From Pseudobdellovibrionaceae bacterium (GTDB lineage Bacteria > Bdellovibrionota > Bdellovibrionia > Bdellovibrionales > Bdellovibrionaceae), in the NCBI GenBank assembly GCA_019637955.1, contig JAHBUS010000008.1:1-64000 (forward strand): a stretch of DNA of 64,000 bases. The letters are read 5' to 3'. The translations under genes were made by a program, and so were the position numbers. Positions 25,990-33,175 of the stretch are shown here, piece after piece (within the stretch, counting starts at the first letter, position 1; each line of letters starts with the position of its first letter). The notes beneath the pieces are model-generated. The model did not search any database, had not been told where the DNA came from, and saw only the letters and a program-made list of their open reading frames with translations.

Positions 25990-26786
25990 TCCGCGCGCTC
26001 TGGCCCACCTTGATCTTGTCCTTGACCCTCACCGCCTGCTCCAGCAGCAAAGACGACAATGGCACGACGAGCACGCGCAATGACTTTGCGAGCAAGCCCC
26101 TGACTCCCGGCGATCTTCAATCTTTTGAATCGCTCATCCAGGCGGTGGGCCGCTTCGAACACTCTTATTTGGGAACCACGACCGCCGACGAGACTCTGCT
26201 CCGCCTGCAAGCCGCTGTTCGGGGCGCCTGCACGGCCACGGGATCTTACGAGCGTCCTCTCGACAGCGCCCAATTGGGCGCCGACGGCAAGCCCCGCCGG
26301 CAAGCCTTCACTTTGAACGGCCCGGCCTGCCCCGTGTACGCCAATCTGTCTCTGAGCCAGTCGAAACCCACGCCGACTTTGTGGATGGGCGGCGGCGATT
26401 GGATCATCGCCAACGCGGACCTCGCTCAAGAGAACGGACTCAAAAAAATCAGCGTGCGGGTGCAGCGTTCGGATGTGCGTAAATCCACAGCGTCCACCCG
26501 CATCAGCTCGCTCCAAGACACTTGGGTGTACGACAAAGACGGTGTTCAGCGCTACACGATCCGCGCCACTTCGGAATTGACCGTGACGGCGACCGGAGCA
26601 ACGGGAACGCGTTCAATCGAAGTGTTCGCCGCGAACGGCGATCGCTTGGTTGAAATGAAAACCGTCGGTCAGGGACCGACGGCTGATTATTTTCTGAATA
26701 GCAGCCGGATCCCGGCGGCCACTTATGAAGCTTACTTGTCGGCCTTGGGACCTTTGGTCTCGGGCACCGGCAACGAAGCCGGCTGA
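25986..26786 (+). CDS. lipoprotein of unknown function, second of a paralogous pair
   Basis: The product has 266 residues. The signal MIRALWPTLILSLTLTAC ends in a lipobox, followed by SSSKDD. It is paralogous to the upstream gene: LTPGDLQSFESLIQAVGRFEHSY, NGPACPVYANL and IPAATYEAYLSALGPLVSG match the corresponding parts. The last 55 bases overlap the 3' end of the convergent TPR gene, so both C-termini are encoded by the same DNA. Function is unknown; a surface or periplasmic partner pair is plausible. Confidence 0.75.
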   Translation: MIRALWPTLILSLTLTACSSSKDDNGTTSTRNDFASKPLTPGDLQSFESLIQAVGRFEHSYLGTTTADETLLRLQAAVRGACTATGSYERPLDSAQLGADGKPRRQAFTLNGPACPVYANLSLSQSKPTPTLWMGGGDWIIANADLAQENGLKKISVRVQRSDVRKSTASTRISSLQDTWVYDKDGVQRYTIRATSELTVTATGATGTRSIEVFAANGDRLVEMKTVGQGPTADYFLNSSRIPAATYEAYLSALGPLVSGTGNEAG

Positions 26787-28624
26787 CGTCCCGAAAATCC
26801 CACGACTTCTTGTTTTTCGATCGCGGTGATCTTCAAACGGATCTCGCGAATCTTGCTTTCGTCCGACGTGTATTCGGCGGCCTTTTCGTACATACGGCGC
26901 GCTTTGTCCATCAGCTGAGACCGGTAGTAAGCGTCGCCCAAGTGTTCGGCGATGATGCTTTCTTTGGGCTGGTGCGAGTGCGCGGTCTCAAGAACCCGAA
27001 TCGCATCGCCGGTTTTTCCCTGCTTAAACAAGATCCAACCGTAGGTATCGAGGATGTAGCCATCTTTGGGCTCCATCTCCAGGGCGCGCTTGACGAGAGT
27101 TTCGGCTTCTTCAAGACGCACGCCCATGTCGGCGTAGCTGAACGCAAGGTAGTTCAAGCCTTGAACGTGGTTGGGATCCATCTCCACCACTTTTTTCATC
27201 TCTTCAACGCTCTTCTCTTTTTCACCTTTGCGGTCAAGCAGCGTTCCCATGAAGAAGCGCAGCTGAACGTAATCGGGGAATTTTTCGATGCCCTCTTTCA
27301 AAAGCGCGAGCGCGGGGTCCACTTGTCCCACATCGTCCATCAGCGAAGCGTATACCGCGTAGAACTGAGGAATGTCTTTGCGCTCTTTGAGGGCGCTTTC
27401 GACAAGCTTCACGGCATCTTTGGTTTTTTTCATTTCCTTCAAGAGATAGGCGGCATGCACGATCGAGTCTTGATAGAAGGATGAAGCGGCCGGAACTTTT
27501 GAGAAGTGCTCAACGGCTTTGTCCGCAACGGCCATCTCTTCGTAAACCGCGGCCAAGTAGAAGCGGATTTTATCCGAATCGGGAGCTTGCTTCAGAACTT
27601 CGTGCAGTTTCGAGGCCGCCTTGGGAAATTGCTTCTGATCGATGTAGATCAGCGCCATTTTGACCTTCACGTTGAGCGCCTCGTCCGGATCGGACTCCAA
27701 GATCGAGAGCTGCTCGAGCGCGAGATCGTATTTTTCTTCTTGCAGATACAGCGCCGACAGCAAGTCGGCAATTTTCATATTGGGACCATGATCGCGCTGG
27801 AACTTGCGCATCACATCGATCGCCATCGAGGTTTTCTTTTGGCGGATGTAGAACCCGCCCAAGCCCACGGTGGCTTCGACGTAGTCGGGTTTCATTTCGA
27901 TCGCTTTTTTAAAGGCCGACTCCGATGCTTTCAACGCCGGTTTCGTGCCCTGATCTTCGCGGATGCGGCCGATGTAGTAGTAGGCGGTTTGAGGCGTGGC
28001 GTAGTCGTCATTCTTCGCCAAAGCTTCGAAATACTTCACGGCTTTGTCGAAGTCTTTGCGCTCAGCATACACCGCGCCGAGATACATCAAGGCGTCGTTG
28101 TTCTTGGCATCAAGTTTCAAGGTCGTCTCGTAAGAGTCGATGGCCTTGGGGTAGTTTTTCAAATTCGAGTACAGACCGCCCAGCAAGAGGTGCACGTCGG
28201 GATTCTTGGGTGCCAGCGTCGCGGCCTCTTCGGCCTGACGGAGCGCTTCGCTCATCGAACCCATTTTGACGTACTCGGCGGCCAAGCGCAGTCGCACCTG
28301 AACCGAGTCCGCGTCATAGATCAGCACGGTTTTGAATGATTCGATCGCTTTGCTGTGGATGCCGTCGAAAGAGTAGGCCTCACCCGCCGCGAAGTGGTAG
28401 TCGGCTTGAGCGCGGTTGCTCCCCGAATCAATGCGCGCCGCCAGGTCGCCGGCATTCTGCGGCGGCGTCATCGACGCGGGTGCACGGTTGCGATCGTTGT
28501 AAGCCGCATCGAAGTAAGGGGCACGGTCTTGATCGACTCCGCTCGTCGCGCAAGCCAGCATGGTGAGTGCCGAGAAAGCCACAAGCGTCGATTGAACCAT
28601 GATACCGAGAGTCGCACGGGACAT
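26732..28624 (-). CDS. long TPR-repeat lipoprotein
   Basis: The product has 630 residues. GGAGGA precedes the ATG, and the N-terminus VQSTLVAFSALTMLAC gives a lipobox. From about residue 75 to 600 it is a chain of tetratricopeptide repeats (for example NPDVHLLLGGLYSNLKNYPKAIDSY and NNDALMYLGAVYAERKDFDKAVKYF), about 14-15 helical pairs. TPR lipoproteins of this size scaffold protein complexes at the outer membrane; the partner is unknown. The C-terminal tail (about 20 residues, rich in Pro and Lys) falls in the overlap with the convergent lipoprotein gene. Confidence 0.85.
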   Translation of the reverse strand: MSRATLGIMVQSTLVAFSALTMLACATSGVDQDRAPYFDAAYNDRNRAPASMTPPQNAGDLAARIDSGSNRAQADYHFAAGEAYSFDGIHSKAIESFKTVLIYDADSVQVRLRLAAEYVKMGSMSEALRQAEEAATLAPKNPDVHLLLGGLYSNLKNYPKAIDSYETTLKLDAKNNDALMYLGAVYAERKDFDKAVKYFEALAKNDDYATPQTAYYYIGRIREDQGTKPALKASESAFKKAIEMKPDYVEATVGLGGFYIRQKKTSMAIDVMRKFQRDHGPNMKIADLLSALYLQEEKYDLALEQLSILESDPDEALNVKVKMALIYIDQKQFPKAASKLHEVLKQAPDSDKIRFYLAAVYEEMAVADKAVEHFSKVPAASSFYQDSIVHAAYLLKEMKKTKDAVKLVESALKERKDIPQFYAVYASLMDDVGQVDPALALLKEGIEKFPDYVQLRFFMGTLLDRKGEKEKSVEEMKKVVEMDPNHVQGLNYLAFSYADMGVRLEEAETLVKRALEMEPKDGYILDTYGWILFKQGKTGDAIRVLETAHSHQPKESIIAEHLGDAYYRSQLMDKARRMYEKAAEYTSDESKIREIRLKITAIEKQEVVGFSGRQPASLPVPETKGPKADK

Positions 28625-28681
28625 AAGCTGTCCTCCCTGTTAAGGGTCTCTTCGGCGCAATTCGAGACACTCTTGATCGAA

Positions 28682-29074
28682 TCAGAGTTGATCTTTATGA
28701 ATTCGGACTTCTGTCTTGTGATCGGCGTCCGACTCGCTCCAGACTTGGATTGCCCAGTGGGTCGAGTCTTCTTGAACTTGGTAGAAATAGGGCTTTCCGT
28801 CGGGTGCTTTTCCGATCCGGCCTTCGCCTACAAAAGAGGCAACTGAGGCCGGCCCACGGTCGGGGGTGGCCTGAAGAGACTTCCGTCGGATCTCGAGGAC
28901 TTGGTAAGCAATGCCCTGTGCTTTGGCGACCTGACGTTCGTCGGGTCCTCGCTTCCAGGTGGCCCAAACCGGGCCAATCACTAAACAAAGACCCAAAACA
29001 AGACTCCACAGGCGGGCCCTTGCTCTAGGCGTAAGTTCCTTATCTGACTGAGTATTTTCAGAACCAATAGGCAT
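28682..29074 (-). CDS. single-pass membrane protein of unknown function
   Basis: The product has 130 residues. AGAGGGG precedes the ATG. A short cytoplasmic N-terminus (SDKELTPRARARLW) is followed by one membrane span (LVLGLCLVIGPVWATW) and a periplasmic domain of about 90 residues. KPYFYQVQEDSTHWAIQVWSES looks like a beta hairpin. It lies just upstream of the TPR lipoprotein gene on the same strand and may share its transcript. Confidence 0.65.
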   Translation of the reverse strand: MPIGSENTQSDKELTPRARARLWSLVLGLCLVIGPVWATWKRGPDERQVAKAQGIAYQVLEIRRKSLQATPDRGPASVASFVGEGRIGKAPDGKPYFYQVQEDSTHWAIQVWSESDADHKTEVRIHKDQL

Positions 29075-29213
29075 CCCCTCTTCTTTCGGCTAGGTCTTGA
29101 ATTTCCTAAAGGGGGGTTCGAAAATTCTGACCGAAAATAAAGATTGGTGTGTCATGTCAGAAGGGGGTGGAGCCTTTTGACCCCGCGTCAAAATGCCCGG
29201 GATTTGTTCACTT

Positions 29214-29242
29214 GACAACATGTGGCGCCCTGTTTAGTTTCC
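29214..29242 (+). promoter_or_regulatory. probable promoter of the PhaR-like gene
   Basis: TTGACA (29214-29219), a 17-base spacer, and TAGTTT (29237-29242). The -35 is perfect and the -10 is weak. A start near 29249 would give a leader of about 50 bases with an AAGGGGAGG ribosome site. The rest of the gap from 29075 holds nothing recognised. Confidence 0.45.
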
Positions 29243-29297
29243 CGCCCATCACAAAACCCAAAAGTTCTAGGGACTTAACGAAGGGGAGGCCACTTTG

Positions 29298-29849
29298 ATG
29301 AACCAAAACGAAACCATGGTGAAACCCGCCAATGGTAAGGTGAAAATCATTAAGCGATACCAAAACCGCAAGCTCTACGACACTCAGCAGAGCTGCTATG
29401 TGACTTTGGACGACATCGCGAAAATGATCCGCACGAATGAAGAAGTGATGGTTATCGACAACAAGTCGAAAAACGACATCACGGCGGCGACTTTGACACA
29501 GATCATCTTCGAAGCTGAAAAGAAAGCGTCGCAATACGCTCCTCTCTTCACACTGCGCGAGATCATCCAGAACGGTAACGGCAGCATCTCGAACTACCTG
29601 GCAAAACTGGGCGCGTTCCCTGCTGACTACATGACGAAGCAAGCCGCAGCTCAACAAGCTCAGGCCGAAAAAGCTTCGACTGACAGCGTGAAAGAAAATC
29701 TCGAACAGCGCGTAGCTAACGCAGCTGCTCGTGCGTCGGTTGACTCGACTGCTAAAGTTGCCGCTGAAAAAGCGACAATCTTGCCCGGTCTGCAAGACGA
29801 CAACGCACCGATCTTGCCCAGCTCCAACAACGGCAACTTCAACAACTAA
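29298..29849 (+). CDS. PhaR-type regulator with polyhydroxyalkanoate-regulator N-terminal domain
   Basis: The product has 183 residues. The N-terminal 60 residues match the PHB/PHA accumulation regulator DNA-binding domain: VKIIKRYQNRKLYDTQQSCYVTLDDIAKMIR, then VIDNKSKNDITAATLTQIIFE. The C-terminal half is Ala/Gln-rich and helical, then disordered (LPSSNNGNFNN). Homologues bind PHA granules and DNA to control storage polymer genes. No PHA genes are in the window, so the target may be different here. The ATG at 29298 is preferred to the TTG one codon earlier. A terminator follows. Confidence 0.85.
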   Translation: MNQNETMVKPANGKVKIIKRYQNRKLYDTQQSCYVTLDDIAKMIRTNEEVMVIDNKSKNDITAATLTQIIFEAEKKASQYAPLFTLREIIQNGNGSISNYLAKLGAFPADYMTKQAAAQQAQAEKASTDSVKENLEQRVANAAARASVDSTAKVAAEKATILPGLQDDNAPILPSSNNGNFNN

Positions 29850-29873
29850 GACATTCTCTTAGTTTGAAGATCA

Positions 29874-29904
29874 AAAACCCGGGTCCAAACCCCGGGTTTT
29901 TTTT
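29874..29904 (+). terminator. rho-independent terminator of the PhaR-like gene
   Basis: AACCCGGG, a short loop (TCCAAAC), and CCCGGGTT form the stem, followed by seven or eight T. It lies 25 bases after the stop and just before the end of the convergent TPR lipoprotein gene, which it may also terminate. Confidence 0.88.
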
Positions 29905-29905
29905 G

Positions 29906-31177
29906 CTACAGGAGTGGGCGCCAGAGGTAGAAGACTTTGCGGCCGGCTTTGGGCGAAAGCACCGGGCTTTCTTTGATCTCGGACGTGACGGCGCCGCCCG
30001 CCTCAACCCCGCGCAAGTTCAATCGGTAATCTCCCGGCGACACCCAGAATCGTGCCAGCTGCACCGTTTCCGGTAGCGTCGACCACTGCCGGAGATCCGC
30101 GCGGTCCGAGACGTGCATCCCGATCCAAGCCACCAACCCGAGAAGTTCATTTTGCTGCCGGATTTGATCGGCCACGACCTCTTTAGCGGCAAACGCGCCG
30201 ATTTTTCGGGCGATCATCCAGCCGTAGTCGGCCTCGAGCGTGCGAATCGCGACCTGTTCGATGTTGTAGACCGGCTTCGACACCTGAGTTCGCATTTGAT
30301 CGCTCGTCACGGCCGACACCATCGGCGAAAGCTGAGCCTGCACGGCAAAGGTTTGCGAAGCCACCGGGTACAAGCGCGGCACGCGGCGGTTCTCGCGGGC
30401 AAAATCTTTGCGCGGGCCCCAACCTTGAAGAGCGACCACGATGATTTCGGCTTTGTTCTTGTCGTACCAGTCCGGATTCTCTTGAACCTGCGGAAACTCT
30501 TTCTTCCAGCGCTTGTAGTCGTCATCCCGGCGCGATTTCTTGGCCAGACGGATGAGGTCTTCGCCGATAAAAGGAATGCGCGGGTCGATCTTGTACGCGT
30601 TTTCATAGGAGATGTAGGCGTTATCGAAATTGCGGTCCGCCTCCCATAAAAGGCCCGAAAGGTACTCGGCGAACGAGTTCTTCTCGTAGTCTTCGCGGCC
30701 TTCGAGGCGGATCTTATTGATCTTGTCGTTGATCCGGCGGGCATCCACGAGGGCATCGTTGAAATCGCCCATCATGGTCGAATTCAAAGCGGTGTTGGCG
30801 TTAATCAGAAGCTTCTCGAACGAGTCGCCCTTGTATTGGATCATCTCTTCGCTGCCGAGGGCGGCCAACGTGACATTCGAGACCGACGTGTAATCGACCT
30901 GATCGGCCAACCGGTCGGCCTGAATCAAAACTTCGTTCGATTCTTTGTACATTCCCGCCATCTGGTAGGCCGACCCCAGTTCCATCAGGTAGACCAACCG
31001 GTCATCCGACGGTTTTTCGGCCAGGGGCTTGAGTTTTTCGATGGCTTCAGTGAATCGCCCCTGCTTCAGAAGCGAGCGGGGCTCGGCGAGCTTACTCTGA
31101 TAGGTCGCGCAGGAGGCGAAACACAAAAGGACTCCGATCCAGATCACGACCGATCGAATCTTTGCCCTTTTGTTCAC
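29906..31177 (-). CDS. TPR-containing lipoprotein (COG3014-like), partner of LpoB
   Basis: The product has about 423 residues from a GTG at 31177, which has GGAG 6 bases upstream. The frame is open to 31249, but this would run into lpoB. The signal VVIWIGVLLCFASC ends in a lipobox. Helical repeats follow (LLKQGRFTEAIEKLKPLAEK, YLMELGSAYQMAGMYKES, AYISYENAYKIDPRIPFIGEDLIRLAKKS), then a C-terminal domain with AEIIVVALQGWGPRKD. The layout matches the COG3014 family, which travels with LpoB in other proteobacteria. It begins 14 bases after the lpoB stop, suggesting a role in envelope or peptidoglycan synthesis control. Confidence 0.75.
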   Translation of the reverse strand: MNKRAKIRSVVIWIGVLLCFASCATYQSKLAEPRSLLKQGRFTEAIEKLKPLAEKPSDDRLVYLMELGSAYQMAGMYKESNEVLIQADRLADQVDYTSVSNVTLAALGSEEMIQYKGDSFEKLLINANTALNSTMMGDFNDALVDARRINDKINKIRLEGREDYEKNSFAEYLSGLLWEADRNFDNAYISYENAYKIDPRIPFIGEDLIRLAKKSRRDDDYKRWKKEFPQVQENPDWYDKNKAEIIVVALQGWGPRKDFARENRRVPRLYPVASQTFAVQAQLSPMVSAVTSDQMRTQVSKPVYNIEQVAIRTLEADYGWMIARKIGAFAAKEVVADQIRQQNELLGLVAWIGMHVSDRADLRQWSTLPETVQLARFWVSPGDYRLNLRGVEAGGAVTSEIKESPVLSPKAGRKVFYLWRPLL

Positions 31178-31191
31178 ACAATCTCCGTGCG

Positions 31192-31797
31192 CTAGAGACC
31201 GATGGTCTTTTTCTTGAAGGTTTTGCGGATTTGTTTGTCGTCGGTCCAAGTGATCACGCTGGTTTTGAGATTGGTCATGTTGAGCGTGAGTTTGTAGTAG
31301 ACAGTTTTATCTTTGCCCACCTCTTGAACAATCGAATCCAAGCGTCCGTTGACGATGTAGTCCGCGCCCACTTGGCCGCCAGGACCTTTTTTGGTTTTCT
31401 CTTCGGTCATGCCCGAGTCTTGGTAGTTGTACTCATCGGCGATGTCACTGCGGGCCTCTTTATCGATGAACCCGACTTTACCCGATTTGGTCAGCTGAAC
31501 ACGAACCATATCCATAATGCTTTGGGTGTCGATGCGCTCGCTGGTCTTATTTTGCAGGTTGGTGACCATCAAGATCGGAGGATTTGCGGACTTCGCGATG
31601 GCCGGGTGCTGAACCATGCTGTCGACCATCGACTTGACGGCGTTTTGCATGTCGGTCTCCGACCATTGATCGTTGAGAAGATTCTCACGATTCGGATCGT
31701 CGTAGGTTCCTTTGACAAAGGCTTTGGGTCCACACGAGACCACGCCTGCGAGAAGCAAACCGAACATCGAGAGCAGAGCTAGCTTTTGCAATTTCAT
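31192..31797 (-). CDS. lpoB: penicillin-binding protein activator LpoB family lipoprotein
   Basis: The product has 201 residues. The signal ends GLLLAGVVSC (lipobox). The body has the LpoB/CsgG-like features: PPILMVTNLQNKTSERIDTQSIMDMVRVQLTKSGKVGFID, GGQVGADYIVNGRLDSI and VYYKLTLNMTNLKTSVITWTDDKQIRK. In E. coli LpoB reaches through the periplasm to stimulate PBP1B. It heads a two-gene unit with the TPR lipoprotein. Confidence 0.88.
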   Translation of the reverse strand: MKLQKLALLSMFGLLLAGVVSCGPKAFVKGTYDDPNRENLLNDQWSETDMQNAVKSMVDSMVQHPAIAKSANPPILMVTNLQNKTSERIDTQSIMDMVRVQLTKSGKVGFIDKEARSDIADEYNYQDSGMTEEKTKKGPGGQVGADYIVNGRLDSIVQEVGKDKTVYYKLTLNMTNLKTSVITWTDDKQIRKTFKKKTIGL

Positions 31798-32006
31798 TTT
31801 GAATCCTATCTCCCCGGCGCACGTTCGCGCGCACGTCTATGGGATGTGAGCTTGGAATCATTCTAGAAAGATCGTTTCACGATGCCAAGGCCAATCATGT
31901 CACGGACGTCCGCCCCGGATTTCGTCCGAAACGGGTTATCTCCTCGAAAAGACACGGACTCCTTGCTTGCACGCGCTTTCGGTGACGGTCGACACAGGAG
32001 GTTAAT
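31798..32006. promoter_or_regulatory. divergent spacer between lpoB and the RadC-like gene
   Basis: The 209-base gap must carry both promoters. I see a small perfect palindrome ATCGT-TTC-ACGAT at about 31868-31880 and a GC-alternating run near 31815-31835, but no convincing core promoter. A strong AGGAGG ribosome site lies at 31995-32001, serving the gene to the right. Confidence 0.3.
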
Positions 32007-32414
32007 GTGTTTCAGTTCCAAATCAGAAACAGCCAATCGGCGCACTCATTTCTCAAAGATCGCTTTTCGGTCGATCAAGAGGAGTTTTGGGTCTTGGCTT
32101 TAGGCTCGGAGCTTCAGGTGCTCGATTGCAAGATGCTTTTTCGCGGGACCGTGCATTCGTGCCCCGTTCATCCCCGAGACGTGATCCGTTTCGTGGCGGG
32201 CGCGAATGCGACGTCCTTCATGATCGCCCACAATCATCCTGAGGGCCAGGCGCTCCCCTCGCGTTCCGACTTGGCGGTGACCCGCCAACTCTGGAAGGTG
32301 GGCGGGCTGATCGAGATTCCTTTGACCGACCACCTGATATTGGGAAAAGAGGGTTACTGCAGCCTGGCCGACCGGGGATTCTTTTTGAAAATGAGCTTGA
32401 AAGGTGCCGTCTAG
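32007..32414 (+). CDS. short RadC-like JAB/MPN domain protein
   Basis: The product has 135 residues. The JAMM-type metal motif is present (MIAHNHPEGQALPSRSDLAVTRQL, that is HxHPxGx(n)PSxxD), preceded by VLALGSELQVLDCKMLFRGTVHSCPVHPRDV. It matches the C-terminal half of RadC/YeeS without the helix-hairpin-helix half. The role of RadC is unsettled; the metal-binding residues are intact. The GTG at 32007 is the start, with AGGAGG 6-7 bases upstream. The final stop shares CTAG with the opposite gene's stop. Confidence 0.85.
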   Translation: MFQFQIRNSQSAHSFLKDRFSVDQEEFWVLALGSELQVLDCKMLFRGTVHSCPVHPRDVIRFVAGANATSFMIAHNHPEGQALPSRSDLAVTRQLWKVGGLIEIPLTDHLILGKEGYCSLADRGFFLKMSLKGAV

Positions 32415-33100
32415 CGGCCGTCGAAAATGCTTTTTTGCGCGGCTTTGATTTTGCGAACTTTGGTCACGACGAAGTTGTCGTCAAGTTCGATTTCGTAGCC
32501 GCCGGCACGGGCGTTGGCGATGAACTGGCGCGCGTACTCGTCGCGGTAACGGCGTTCGCCTTCAGCGACGGCCTGCTTGTCGGCCATCTCGGCCTGAATC
32601 ACCGCATCCGGAGAACTGATGTTGATATCGGGAGCTCGCTCCAAGTCGCGAACGGCGTTGAGTTCGTTGCGATCCGAACCGTGGTCCACGCCATAAAGGG
32701 TGTTCGGACGCGAGCGGGGCAGGATGGAGTCGCCAACCTCGGGCGTGTCCGCCAGGTGCTCAAGCCGGGCGCGCTCGCGCTCCAGCTCGATTTTCTTATT
32801 GGTCATGATCAAGTGGCGGTTCACGACGCTTTCGATTTTAGAAAGATCTTTGGGTTTTTTTGAGGCCTGCTCGGTCATTCCCGGAAGCGGAAGACGGTCG
32901 GCATTCCAAACCATCCAAAGCAAGCCAGCCGCGGCAATCACGAAGATCAAACCCAAATAAGCGGGCGCTTTTTTCTTGGGCGGAGGTCGATGGCGAGGAG
33001 CCGCCATCGGCATCGACACGGGCCCACCCGTTCGCGGATCGCGAATCGGCGGCAACGTCTTCGTTTGTGTAAAATCATCGGGGTGTCGGCTCACGACCAC
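32411..33100 (-). CDS. single-pass membrane protein of unknown function
   Basis: The product has 229 residues. A Pro/Lys-rich cytoplasmic N-terminus (RHRPPPKKKAPAYLG) is followed by one membrane span (LIFVIAAAGLLWMVW) and a charged, mainly helical periplasmic part (NKKIELERERARLEHL, EGERRYRDEYARQFIANARAGGYEIELDD). No family recognised. It follows the sensor kinase on the same strand by 75 bases and may belong to that unit. Confidence 0.65.
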   Translation of the reverse strand: MVVSRHPDDFTQTKTLPPIRDPRTGGPVSMPMAAPRHRPPPKKKAPAYLGLIFVIAAAGLLWMVWNADRLPLPGMTEQASKKPKDLSKIESVVNRHLIMTNKKIELERERARLEHLADTPEVGDSILPRSRPNTLYGVDHGSDRNELNAVRDLERAPDINISSPDAVIQAEMADKQAVAEGERRYRDEYARQFIANARAGGYEIELDDNFVVTKVRKIKAAQKSIFDGR

Positions 33101-33175
33101 TTATCGGATTTTCGCCGGTTTTCTCGACCGTAAAACGGCGTTTTCAGGACCCCGAGTTGTTTCAGCTTGAGACGA

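Noticed and set aside
32408-32417. Shared CTAG where two converging genes end
   Set aside because: Overlapping TAG stops on both strands follow naturally from CTAG being self-complementary; no special function is implied.
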